Assembly (NCBI GenBank): GCA_021816645.1
Contig: JAKAXF010000031.1
Coordinates: 1-7,011 of the forward strand
DNA from: Microcaldota archaeon
Lineage (GTDB): Archaea > Micrarchaeota > Micrarchaeia > Micrarchaeales > Micrarchaeaceae
Direction: 5' to 3'
Length of the DNA: 7,011 bases
Below, piece after piece: positions 1-5,715 of this stretch; position 1 is the stretch's first letter; every line of letters begins with the position of its first letter. A program made the translations under genes and the position numbers. The notes below the pieces were generated by a model that worked only from the letters and a program-made list of their open reading frames with translations, was not told the DNA's origin and ran no database searches.

Positions 1-15
1 GAGAATAAAGCGTGA
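1..15 (+). CDS. Possible 3' end of an upstream gene (last four codons), partial
   Basis: The first 15 bases can be read in frame 1 as Glu-Asn-Lys-Ala-stop, with the TGA at 13-15 overlapping the GTG start of rps28e at 12-14 as GTGA. Such overlaps are common between translationally coupled genes. In many archaea the gene before rps28e is rpl7ae (ribosomal protein L7Ae), so that is the natural guess, but four residues cannot identify it. A second frame also stays open until a stop at 26-28, so even the reading frame is uncertain. Only the sequence to the left of the window can settle this. Confidence 0.25.
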   Translation, partial: ENKA

Positions 16-335
16 AACGGGTATTTGAAATGCCAGACGTCCCAGAAAAGCAGGAACCACAAAATGTGCAAGCACAGCAGCCCGCGGCGGCGCAAAGCCC
101 TCAGGCGCAATCCCAACAGAACGTTTTCCACGGTATACCTGCAGAAATAGTCGAAGTCGAAAAGCGCGGCAAGACCGGGATGTACGGCGAGATCTACATA
201 GTAATGTGCAGGGTCCTCGAAGGCAGGGACAAGGGAAGAATAATAAAAAGGAATATACTCGGTCCTGTCAGGATAGGTGACATAGTCAGACTGACCGATA
301 CGAGCAGGGAAGCGAGACAGATATCTGTGAAGTGA
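12..335 (+). CDS. rps28e: Small-subunit ribosomal protein S28e with an N-terminal Gln/Ala-rich extension
   Basis: S28e is a small OB-fold protein of the 30S subunit near the mRNA exit/decoding region, found in archaea and eukaryotes. Residues about 41-107 match the whole family core: PAEIVEV at the start, the GRDKGRIIKRNILGPVR block in the middle, and the DTSREAR helix at the end. The family is usually about 70 residues; this protein is 107 because of about 40 extra N-terminal residues rich in Gln, Ala and Pro. The GTG start at 12 is chosen because it overlaps a possible upstream stop as GTGA. ATG at 30 (residue 7) is a good alternative and GTG at 66 a weaker one. There is no ATG, GTG or TTG in frame between residue 19 and the core, so at least about 20 extra residues are translated. 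It is followed 25 bases later by rpl24e, as in many archaeal ribosomal operons. Confidence 0.93.
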   Translation: MKRVFEMPDVPEKQEPQNVQAQQPAAAQSPQAQSQQNVFHGIPAEIVEVEKRGKTGMYGEIYIVMCRVLEGRDKGRIIKRNILGPVRIGDIVRLTDTSREARQISVK

Positions 336-347
336 GCCCAATGGGCT
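335..347 (+). other. Small hairpin between rps28e and rpl24e
   Basis: AGCCC-AAT-GGGCT forms a five base-pair stem with a three-base loop, beginning at the last base of the rps28e stop codon. It lies five bases upstream of the rpl24e ribosome binding site, so it could affect coupling or translation of rpl24e. No U-tract follows, so it does not look like a terminator. The pairing is plain in the sequence; any function is inference. Confidence 0.35.
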
Positions 348-351
348 TATC

Positions 352-356
352 GGTGA
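352..356 (+). promoter_or_regulatory. Ribosome binding site of rpl24e (GGTGA)
   Basis: GGTGA ends four bases before the ATG at 361. It complements the AUCACC part of the archaeal 16S rRNA 3' end and fixes the rpl24e start. The same GTGA/GTGAT core recurs before ftsZ, the winged-helix gene and the alpha-subunit gene. Confidence 0.6.
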
Positions 357-360
357 ATAC

Positions 361-513
361 ATGAAGTGTGCTTATTGTTCGAAAGAGATAGGCAAAGGTA
401 CCGGCCTAATGTTCGTTCACAGGTCCGGCAAGATCAGCTACTACTGCAGCAACCGCTGCTACAAATTCGATTTCGTTTATCACAGGAAGCTGAAGAAGCA
501 GACTGAAAAGTGA
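361..513 (+). CDS. rpl24e: Large-subunit ribosomal protein L24e, zinc finger
   Basis: The 50-residue product begins MKCAYCSKEIGKGTG and carries the L24e zinc-ribbon pattern: Cys3-X2-Cys6 and Cys29-X3-Cys33, with SYYCSNRCYKF around the second pair. L24e binds one zinc ion on the 50S subunit and is found only in archaea and eukaryotes. It is short for the family, which is usually about 55-70 residues in archaea. The zinc ribbon is complete; the basic tail after it (YHRKLKK) is reduced compared with the usual RNPRKLKWT-type ending. The start is set by GGTGA four bases upstream. The gene lies 25 bases after rps28e and is presumably co-transcribed with it. The next gene, ftsZ, is on the opposite strand with 16 bases between the stop codons, so the ndk and infB genes that often follow in euryarchaea are not adjacent here. 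Confidence 0.93.
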   Translation: MKCAYCSKEIGKGTGLMFVHRSGKISYYCSNRCYKFDFVYHRKLKKQTEK

Positions 514-529
514 CGATAGATTTGAACCA

Positions 530-1648
530 CTAGGCTACGCGCCTGACCACGTTCTGTCCTTTTCCGGCCTTTTCCTCTTCAAATACCTCGTCCAGGTCTA
601 GCTCCTCCATGTTCCTTATGCTCCTGTTAATGCCGTCCTCGCTGTATTCTGGAAATTCGACCCCGCTTACCACTATCATGACCCTTACTGTATCCTTTTT
701 CATATCGTTGTCTATCCTAGCTCCCCACTTGAGCAGGGCTCCAGGATCTATCCTTCCTGAAACCTCCTGAAACACTTTCTCAGCCTCCCTTAGCGTCAGC
801 CCTTCGCCTCCGACTATGTTCACCAGCGCCTTCTTAGCTGTAGAAAGTTCGGCATCAAGCATCGGGCTCTTTATGGCGCTCTCCAACGCGTTGAGCGCCC
901 TCATTCCGTTTCCGTCAGGAGCCACGCTCTCTCCAGAACCTATGACCGCGTAACCGGAGTCCTTCAGGACAGCACGAAGGTCGGCAAAGTCTATGTTGAC
1001 CAGGCCTGGTTTCGTTGTCATTTCAACTATACCTTTGGTCGCGCCGGCGAGTACTTCGTCCGAAACTCTGAACGCCATGTTGAGCGGAAGATCTGGTGCT
1101 ATGGAAAGCAGTTTATCGTTAGGTATAACTATCGTAGTGTCGGTTACCTTCTTTAGCTTGGCGAGCCCTTCTAGAGCGTTCCTCATCCTCGTCTTGCCCT
1201 CGCTTGAGAACGGCAGCGTAACTACGCTAATAGTAAGCGCACCCGCTTCGCGCGCTTCGTGAGCTATCGTAGCTATCGAACCAGTGCCCGTACCGCCTCC
1301 AAGTCCGCACGTAACCAGAACGAGGTTGGCGTCTCCTATCATGTGCCTTATCTCATCCTTGCTTTCTATCGCCGCCTCCTCGCCGACTTTTATATCGCTT
1401 CCTGCTCCAAGGCCTCTTGTAAGCTTCTTACCGATGAGGAGCTTCCTCTCCGCCCTGGTCTTGACAAGGTGTGCAGCATCTGTGTTCATGGCGAGAAGCA
1501 TTGCACCCTCTACGCCAACGCTGCTAAGCCTGGTTATTGTGTTACTCCCGCTTCCGCCTGTGCCTATTACGTATATCTTCGGCTTGGCGCTTTCAATAAA
1601 TCGCAATATCTCTTCATCATCTGGGCTAAGGGCCTGGTTCTCAACCAT
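530..1648 (-). CDS. ftsZ: Cell division GTPase FtsZ (archaeal FtsZ1-like)
   Basis: FtsZ is a tubulin homologue that polymerises with GTP into the cytokinetic ring at mid-cell. The 372-residue product shows the expected order of motifs: glycine-rich T1 loop GTGGSGSN at 29-36, NTD at 55-57, T3 region RGLGAGSD at 78-85, the tubulin signature GLGGGTGTG at 115-123, and the T7 catalytic loop NIDFAD at 218-223, which completes the GTPase site of the neighbouring subunit. The N-terminal segment before T1 (LSPDDEEILRFIESAKPKI) resembles archaeal FtsZ1. T1 differs from the usual GxGGAGNN by Ser at two positions, and T3 lacks the usual GNP. The tail after the core is short, ends VVRRVA and is acidic at 348-359; I see no bacterial-type FtsA/ZipA-binding peptide. 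The ATG at 1648 follows GTGATC. No second ftsZ lies in the window. Convergent with rpl24e, divergent from dhs. Confidence 0.96.
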   Translation of the reverse strand: MVENQALSPDDEEILRFIESAKPKIYVIGTGGSGSNTITRLSSVGVEGAMLLAMNTDAAHLVKTRAERKLLIGKKLTRGLGAGSDIKVGEEAAIESKDEIRHMIGDANLVLVTCGLGGGTGTGSIATIAHEAREAGALTISVVTLPFSSEGKTRMRNALEGLAKLKKVTDTTIVIPNDKLLSIAPDLPLNMAFRVSDEVLAGATKGIVEMTTKPGLVNIDFADLRAVLKDSGYAVIGSGESVAPDGNGMRALNALESAIKSPMLDAELSTAKKALVNIVGGEGLTLREAEKVFQEVSGRIDPGALLKWGARIDNDMKKDTVRVMIVVSGVEFPEYSEDGINRSIRNMEELDLDEVFEEEKAGKGQNVVRRVA

Positions 1649-1650
1649 TA

Positions 1651-1656
1651 GATCAC
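1651..1656 (-). promoter_or_regulatory. Ribosome binding site of ftsZ (GTGATC)
   Basis: On the minus strand GTGATC ends two bases before the ftsZ ATG. The GTGAT core matches the AUCAC part of the archaeal 16S rRNA 3' end and supports the ATG at 1648 as the start. Confidence 0.5.
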
Positions 1657-1685
1657 TAGTCGCAAATTAAGATGATGCAGCAAAA

Positions 1686-1693
1686 ATTAAAAG
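1686..1693 (-). promoter_or_regulatory. Probable TATA box of ftsZ
   Basis: CTTTTAAT on the minus strand lies about 42 bases before the ftsZ ATG. Archaeal transcription starts about 25 bases after the box, which would give a leader of roughly 15 bases containing the GTGATC site. An alternative AT-rich stretch is closer to the gene, at about 1661-1672. Called from spacing and composition only. Confidence 0.45.
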
Positions 1694-1744
1694 CTTAACC
1701 CAAAAAGCTCGCGACGTCCCGCCAGTCTACGAGACGAACGGCTC

Positions 1745-1753
1745 TTATATAAA
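1745..1753 (+). promoter_or_regulatory. TATA box of dhs
   Basis: TTATATAAA is a near-ideal archaeal TATA box, the best in the window. Transcription would be expected to start at about 1773-1777. That favours the ATG at 1786 as the dhs start and places the in-frame TTG at 1771 at or before the mRNA 5' end. Confidence 0.65.
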
Positions 1754-1785
1754 CCCTAACGTGCAATAATTTGTGTGGTCTTTTT

Positions 1786-2751
1786 ATGCCCGGAAAAGAT
1801 AGTAGTACAGGGAGAATCTCTCCTCTTGGAAAGCCGATAAAAGACGTGAAGTTGAGAAGCTCTATGAAAGTCGCAGATCTGATAAAAGAGATGGAAGGGA
1901 TTGGGGGATTCTCAGCGCAGCACATGGTAGACGGAATACGCATATTGCAAGAGATGTTCGCGGATAAATCCGCTTACAAGTTCCTCTCGTTTCCTGCTGA
2001 TATAATCGCTACAGGAATCAGGGGAGTAATAGCAGACTCTGTCAAGCACTTCAACGCCATAATAACTACGGGAGGAACTCTGGACCACGACATAGCCAGA
2101 GCGTACGGTGGTGTTTACAGCAAGGGGTCGTTCTATGCGGACGATTCTGAACTGCATAAGGAAGGAGTCTACAGGCTCGGCAACGTATTCATAGAGAAGG
2201 ATGAATACGGTCTCAAGCTGGAGAAGAGCTTCAATGCTATAATGGAAGACATATATTCGTCAAAGGATTACAAAAAGGAGTACAGCGCGAGCGAACTGAT
2301 ATACGAGTTTGGGAAGAGGATGAAGGATGAGGGTTCGATAGTAAGGCAGGCCTACCTTCACAACGTAAAAATATACGATCCTGGGATACTCGATGGCGCG
2401 TTCGGAACGCAGCTCAGCATCTTCGCGCAGGATCATGACTTCAAGCTTAACCTGATAAGGGACGAGCTGGAGCTAAGCAACACCATATTCGACAACAAGG
2501 TAACAGGCGCGCTCATGGTTGGCGGAGGAATAAGCAAGCACCACGTTATCTGGTGGAACCAGTTCAAAGGGGGTCTCGACTACGCGGTGTATATCACTAC
2601 TGCCACGCAGTTCGACGGCAGCCTGTCTGGTGCAAGGTTATCCGAGGCCGTATCCTGGGGCAAGATAAAGGAAAAGGCAAAGTACACAACTATAGACGGT
2701 GACGCCACAATACTGCTTCCAATAATGTTCTCTGCCCTGAACATTTTCTGA
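1786..2751 (+). CDS. dhs: Deoxyhypusine synthase
   Basis: This NAD-dependent enzyme transfers the aminobutyl group of spermidine to one lysine of translation factor aIF5A, the first step of hypusine formation, in the cytoplasm. The 321-residue product has the family hallmarks: an early TGIRGVIADS segment, then TTGGTLDHDIARA at about 94-106 in the NAD-binding fold, and the active-site block GGGISKHH at 246-253 with the catalytic lysine at 251. DYAVYITTATQFDGSLSGA and EAVSWGKI follow, close to the human enzyme. Length fits archaeal homologues. I start it at ATG 1786, not at the in-frame TTG 1771, because the strong TATA box at 1745-1753 puts the transcript start near 1775 and the sequence upstream of the ATG is not family-like. 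It is monocistronic: divergent from ftsZ and convergent with ribB, with 19 bases between stops. Its presence implies polyamine availability and an aIF5A gene elsewhere. Confidence 0.96.
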   Translation: MPGKDSSTGRISPLGKPIKDVKLRSSMKVADLIKEMEGIGGFSAQHMVDGIRILQEMFADKSAYKFLSFPADIIATGIRGVIADSVKHFNAIITTGGTLDHDIARAYGGVYSKGSFYADDSELHKEGVYRLGNVFIEKDEYGLKLEKSFNAIMEDIYSSKDYKKEYSASELIYEFGKRMKDEGSIVRQAYLHNVKIYDPGILDGAFGTQLSIFAQDHDFKLNLIRDELELSNTIFDNKVTGALMVGGGISKHHVIWWNQFKGGLDYAVYITTATQFDGSLSGARLSEAVSWGKIKEKAKYTTIDGDATILLPIMFSALNIF

Positions 2752-2770
2752 AGCGCGTGAAAAATAATAT

Positions 2771-3469
2771 TCATCGGTGCAACTTCTCCGCCCACCATTT
2801 CATTATTTCCTTGCCTTCAAGAAAAGGGTAGTTGTGGGCTTTTGCATAGTCCTTCGCTTTCCCGTACTTCAAAGAAAGTCCGTCATCCCCCAGCATTTCA
2901 ACTATAGTAGCAGAAGGTGTCAGGCCGCTCAGGATCATCAGGGACGTTGAAAGCTCGGTATGGCCCTTCCTCTCCATCACCAGCCCCTTTCTTGCTATGA
3001 GGAGGTGCACGTGGCCAGGAGATCTGAAAGACCTTCCGAACTCCTTCCTCGCCTCGGCGGGCTTTAATCTATCCGCTTTATGCAGCAGCCCGGCGAATTC
3101 TGTTATCGTAAGCGATCTGTCTCTGTCAGGTATTCCTGTGAAAGTCTTCCTGTGGTTTATCGTTATGGAGAATGCGGATTTTTCGTCGTAAGGTATGTCG
3201 TCAGGCTGCAGATATCTGAATATACCATAACCGCTCCTGTTTAACATGTTTACAATGTAATCAAGCCCAAGTTTTACCGCGGCGTCATGTGTAAGTGTCG
3301 TGCACACCAGGCCACCACCATCCTTCCTCATCATCCTTACTGTTCCTGGGTTCACGAGCTGTGAAGGAACGACTATATCTGTCTCCCTCTCCCTGCCCGA
3401 ACTGTCAAAAATGAGGGTCGGGATCCCTTTTCTCACACTCCTTATGACACTGTCTAAATCCGTACGCAT
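2771..3469 (-). CDS. ribB: 3,4-dihydroxy-2-butanone 4-phosphate synthase (RibB)
   Basis: RibB converts ribulose 5-phosphate to 3,4-dihydroxy-2-butanone 4-phosphate plus formate, supplying the four-carbon unit of riboflavin; it needs Mg2+. The 232-residue product aligns along its length with the single-domain archaeal enzyme (Methanocaldococcus type, about 227 residues). It has the acidic loop FDSSGRERETD at 21-31 with metal ligand Glu27, RKDGGGLVCT at 48-57, the DEKSAFSITINHRKTFTGI block at 95-113, FRSPGHV at 148-154, GHTE at 169-172 with the second ligand His170, and MLGDDG near 192-197. The loop reads RERE where the Methanocaldococcus enzyme has REGE, a mild change. No GTP cyclohydrolase II domain is fused. 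An in-frame stop lies five codons upstream of the ATG at 3469, which fixes the start apart from an unlikely ATT. No strong ribosome binding site is at the correct distance, so the mRNA may be nearly leaderless. Confidence 0.95.
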   Translation of the reverse strand: MRTDLDSVIRSVRKGIPTLIFDSSGRERETDIVVPSQLVNPGTVRMMRKDGGGLVCTTLTHDAAVKLGLDYIVNMLNRSGYGIFRYLQPDDIPYDEKSAFSITINHRKTFTGIPDRDRSLTITEFAGLLHKADRLKPAEARKEFGRSFRSPGHVHLLIARKGLVMERKGHTELSTSLMILSGLTPSATIVEMLGDDGLSLKYGKAKDYAKAHNYPFLEGKEIMKWWAEKLHR

Positions 3470-3496
3470 AATATCGTTACCCTAAACAAAACCTCC

Positions 3497-3504
3497 TAAT
3501 AAAG
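3497..3504 (-). promoter_or_regulatory. Probable TATA box of ribB
   Basis: CTTTATTA on the minus strand is centred about 31 bases before the ribB ATG, predicting a leader of only a few bases. It directly adjoins the palindrome at 3505-3519. A second AT-rich candidate, inside the palindrome, would give a leader of about 24 bases. Confidence 0.4.
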
Positions 3505-3519
3505 TTTTTACCGTAAAAA
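3505..3519. promoter_or_regulatory. Palindrome in the ribB promoter, candidate operator
   Basis: TTTTTAC-C-GTAAAAA is a perfect inverted repeat with seven-base arms around one central base. It lies immediately upstream of the likely ribB TATA box, where the B-recognition element would be, a place where archaeal regulators often act. Some archaea control riboflavin genes with the regulator RbkR; I cannot say whether this is its site. The arms are T/A-rich, so chance is possible. Confidence 0.4.
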
Positions 3520-3577
3520 TTCGCCACCCTCCTACAAGTTAATACACAAAGTTTGCTAAACCCCGCGCAATAAAGTC

Positions 3578-4831
3578 CTAATCCAGCTCTATCTTGTCTC
3601 CAAGTTTGGGCGCGTACGTATTGAAACCTTCTCCTCCCAACTTTTCAGCAAGAAGCTTGGTGTTCTCTTCGCTGCCGTGCATGCATATGACGGTGTTAGG
3701 CGCACTCTCCCTAACGTACCTGTACAGGTCGCTCATTCCAGCGTGGGCGGAGAAATCGTAGAGTTCAACAGGATTCTCTATCTTCCTACTCTTGCCTTTT
3801 ATGCTTATCGATCCTGACCTAAGAAGCCTGTACCCGTTGGCCTCCTCTATCTGGTATCCTGTAAGAAATATCTTCGAAGCACGGTTGATCCTAGTTATGT
3901 AGTCAAGGACCGGCCCCCCGTTAAGCATGCCCGCGGTTGTAACTACGATTGACGGTTCGGATAGCGCCAGTTCTCTCTCATTGCTATCGGCTACCATGGA
4001 CGCCTTCTGAATCGCCTTCTCTAGTACTTCAGGATTCGAAATAAAGTCAGGATACTTGCGTACTATCTGTGTCGCTTTCTTCACCATTCCATCAATGTAC
4101 ACGTTATCCGCAAGCCCGTTCTCATACAGCATAGCAAGTATCTCCTGCCCCCTTCCAACCGCGAATACCGGGAGCAGGGCGCTGCCGCCGTTTTGCAGCG
4201 TAGCCTTTATATCATCTACGAACTTCCTGACAAGCGCCCTCCTGTCGGGGTGGTCCTTGTACGCGTACGTAGATTCGATTATAAGTACATCACTTTTTAC
4301 TATTTCAGCGCCTTTGTGCAAACTCTGTGCCTGCAGTTTGAAATCTCCTGTATATACGATTCTCTTGTTGTCCTTTGCCCTGTTCCTTTCTAAGAGTATT
4401 ATGGAGCTGCCTGATATGTGCCCCGCGTCGTGGAATTCTATGTTATAATCTTCAAAAGGCACCTCAGCGCCGTACTCGACGCTGGTATAGTGCTTGACAA
4501 AATTGTTCAGCTGCCTCCTGTGAAACTTCTCCTGCTTATGCTCGTTCCTCGCTATTTTCATCGAATCGTTGAGAAGCAACTCAGAGAGCTCGAGCGTAGG
4601 GGCTGTTCCAAATGAGGGCGCTAGCGCGCCGTTGTACAGATATGGAGCCATGCCGCTATGGTCCAGGTGCGCGTGGCTGAGCAGGAACGCGTCGACTCTG
4701 CCAGCCTCCATCGGGTACGCGGTCTTGTGGTCAAGCTTTACTCCATAATCAAATAGGAAGTTCTTCGAATCAGAGAGCAGGACACCTGACCTTCCCACTT
4801 CCTGGGCGCCACCTAAGAATTTCAGTATCAT
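3578..4831 (-). CDS. Beta-CASP metallo-beta-lactamase ribonuclease, aCPSF2-like
   Basis: This family cuts or trims RNA using two zinc ions and acts in archaeal mRNA decay and 3'-end processing. The 417-residue product has all the motifs. In the metallo-beta-lactamase part, HAHLDH is at 53-58 (motif 2), His138 in DAGHISGSS (motif 3) and Asp163 in YTGDFK (motif 4). In the beta-CASP part, Glu186 in IIESTYA (motif A), His363 in DFSAHAG (motif B) and His385 in CMHGSEEN (motif C). There are no N-terminal KH domains, unlike aCPSF1 of about 640 residues, and motif 2 reads HAHLDHSG and not the HGHEDH of RNase J, so the size and motifs fit aCPSF2. Whether it acts as exo- or endonuclease cannot be read from sequence. 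No clear ribosome binding site precedes the ATG and the likely TATA box is only about 25 bases away, so the mRNA is probably leaderless. It shares a 109-base divergent promoter region with the winged-helix gene. Confidence 0.94.
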   Translation of the reverse strand: MILKFLGGAQEVGRSGVLLSDSKNFLFDYGVKLDHKTAYPMEAGRVDAFLLSHAHLDHSGMAPYLYNGALAPSFGTAPTLELSELLLNDSMKIARNEHKQEKFHRRQLNNFVKHYTSVEYGAEVPFEDYNIEFHDAGHISGSSIILLERNRAKDNKRIVYTGDFKLQAQSLHKGAEIVKSDVLIIESTYAYKDHPDRRALVRKFVDDIKATLQNGGSALLPVFAVGRGQEILAMLYENGLADNVYIDGMVKKATQIVRKYPDFISNPEVLEKAIQKASMVADSNERELALSEPSIVVTTAGMLNGGPVLDYITRINRASKIFLTGYQIEEANGYRLLRSGSISIKGKSRKIENPVELYDFSAHAGMSDLYRYVRESAPNTVICMHGSEENTKLLAEKLGGEGFNTYAPKLGDKIELD

Positions 4832-4852
4832 TCAATCGTTGTAAAAGGAACA

Positions 4853-4860
4853 GATAAGTT
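4853..4860 (-). promoter_or_regulatory. Probable TATA box of the aCPSF2-like gene
   Basis: AACTTATC on the minus strand is centred about 25 bases before the ATG at 4831, which would put the transcription start at or next to the start codon. This fits the absence of a ribosome binding site. It overlaps by two bases the inverted repeat at 4859-4877. Confidence 0.35.
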
Positions 4861-4877
4861 AGTACGCCATTTACTAA
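4859..4877. promoter_or_regulatory. Inverted repeat in the divergent promoter region, candidate operator
   Basis: TTAGTA at 4859-4864 and TACTAA at 4872-4877 are exact reverse complements separated by seven bases, a shape typical of dimeric winged-helix binding sites. It sits just upstream of the likely aCPSF2 TATA box and about 30 bases upstream of the TATA box of the winged-helix gene. It could serve either gene, possibly by autoregulation through the winged-helix protein. Six-base arms in AT-rich DNA may arise by chance. Confidence 0.35.
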
Positions 4878-4905
4878 ACTATCGAAACAAAGAAAGAATT
4901 GAAAA

Positions 4906-4914
4906 TATTTAAAT
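4906..4914 (+). promoter_or_regulatory. Probable TATA box of the winged-helix/acyl-CoA synthetase operon
   Basis: TATTTAAAT lies about 31 bases before the ATG at 4941, predicting transcription start near 4935 and a leader of a few bases. A GTGAT at 4933-4937, three bases before the ATG, could act as ribosome binding site if transcription begins slightly earlier. Confidence 0.5.
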
Positions 4915-4940
4915 CTTAGCACTTATAGGTATGTGATTAC

Positions 4941-5684
4941 ATGTCCGACGAGATAAACTTTGTTGACATAATGGCACTCTCTAAAATCGGACCGGACACC
5001 GTAGTAGAAAAATTCGGTGGAATGATCAACTCCTCATTCTTCGATGCTTCAAACGTACTCGGCGCCCTCAAGATAAAGGGACTGATTGACTTCACAACCT
5101 CATTTCCAGGGCAGAGCGCTATAACAGTTACAGAGCTCGGCAAGCAGACTATGAACGAGGCAAATGGAAAATCCAACGAACCGTTCGACACGCTTGATTT
5201 TACCTTGCTGACACAGCTTTCGACCGGAAAGCGTTCATTGACAGACCTCAGCGGGGCCGTTAACATACGACCTAGGGACATGGCGATGCATCTTTACAAG
5301 CTCATGCAGCTGCAGTATCTCACCTCTACTTTCAGAAATGGGGTGCTCGATATCGCACTGACCGAGAAAGGATTTCTCCAGGTGAAGGCCGGAATGCCAA
5401 AACCTCAATCGTCGCAGCAGGCTTCAACCACGACCCAGGCGCAACCGGGTCAGACGCCGGGTGAACCCACATTTGTGCCCGAACAGCAACCAGTGGCAGC
5501 ACAACAACCTGTGGTCAACCAGGCCGCTTCGGCGCAGAACCAACCGCAGAAGCCAGTCAACGAGGTCGAGAAACTGATATCAGAATCGAGAATCAAGAAA
5601 GCCAGAAAAAACACAATCATAATTGTGATAGTCATACTGATTATTGTATTGTTTGCGGTGCTGTTCAAGTACAGAATTTTGTGA
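4941..5684 (+). CDS. Tandem winged-helix protein with a C-terminal membrane anchor, function unknown
   Basis: I do not recognise a named family. The 247 residues read as four parts. Residues 1-75 look like a winged-helix domain with two helices, a recognition-like helix at about 33-47, and a strand-turn-strand ending TVTELGKQTM. Residues 80-150 repeat that plan (LLTQLSTGKRSLTDLSGAV, then a helix, then LDIALTEKGFLQV). Residues 152-206 are a low-complexity linker rich in Gln, Pro, Ala and Thr. A basic patch (RIKKARK at 217-223) is followed by one hydrophobic helix at about 225-242 and a four- or five-residue tail. There is no N-terminal signal, so this should be a tail-anchored protein with the N-terminal domains in the cytoplasm, consistent with positive charges before the helix. 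A membrane-tethered DNA-binding regulator is the simplest reading; a protein-binding role for the winged helices is possible. It is first in a likely operon, 31 bases before the beta-subunit gene. Confidence 0.85.
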   Translation: MSDEINFVDIMALSKIGPDTVVEKFGGMINSSFFDASNVLGALKIKGLIDFTTSFPGQSAITVTELGKQTMNEANGKSNEPFDTLDFTLLTQLSTGKRSLTDLSGAVNIRPRDMAMHLYKLMQLQYLTSTFRNGVLDIALTEKGFLQVKAGMPKPQSSQQASTTTQAQPGQTPGEPTFVPEQQPVAAQQPVVNQAASAQNQPQKPVNEVEKLISESRIKKARKNTIIIVIVILIIVLFAVLFKYRIL

Positions 5685-5715
5685 ACAGCGTTTAAGTGGA
5701 GAGTTTGATGGTGGA

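Noticed and set aside
514..540. tRNA-like bases on the minus strand (TAGCCTAGTGGTTCAAATC), resembling an A box or T-loop
   Set aside because: Both sides are coding sequence of rpl24e and ftsZ. The flanking T-stem pairs poorly and there is no room for acceptor, anticodon and D arms. Taken as chance.
1259..1670. Long open frames of about 130 codons on the plus strand across the 5' part of ftsZ
   Set aside because: They are antisense to a well-conserved gene, show no family pattern and have Ser/Leu-rich composition typical of a reverse-strand shadow.
1700..1740. GC-rich stretch with a short GTCT-ACG-AGAC dyad between ftsZ and dhs, considered as a small RNA or operator
   Set aside because: The arms are only four bases, no C/D box pair or terminator is seen, and no reading frame of note is present.
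1771..1785. TTG at 1771 as an upstream start for deoxyhypusine synthase
   Set aside because: The TATA box at 1745-1753 predicts transcription start near 1775, so the TTG would be at or before the mRNA end. The ATG at 1786 fits the family.
3492..3497. AGGAGG on the minus strand upstream of ribB, and a second AGGAGG at 3528-3533
   Set aside because: The nearer copy is 22 bases before the ATG, too far for a ribosome binding site, and lies next to the likely TATA box, so it is probably outside the mRNA. An in-frame TAG at 3482-3484 prevents an upstream start, and no leader peptide is convincing.
4056..4448. 130-codon open frame on the plus strand inside the nuclease gene
   Set aside because: It is fully antisense to conserved beta-CASP coding sequence, has no recognisable domain, and has no independent promoter signal.
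5644..5715. Upstream extension of the beta-subunit frame to 5644
   Set aside because: It overlaps the end of the winged-helix gene and reads as a Cys-rich stretch with no similarity to the family. ATG 5716 or 5728 fits better.
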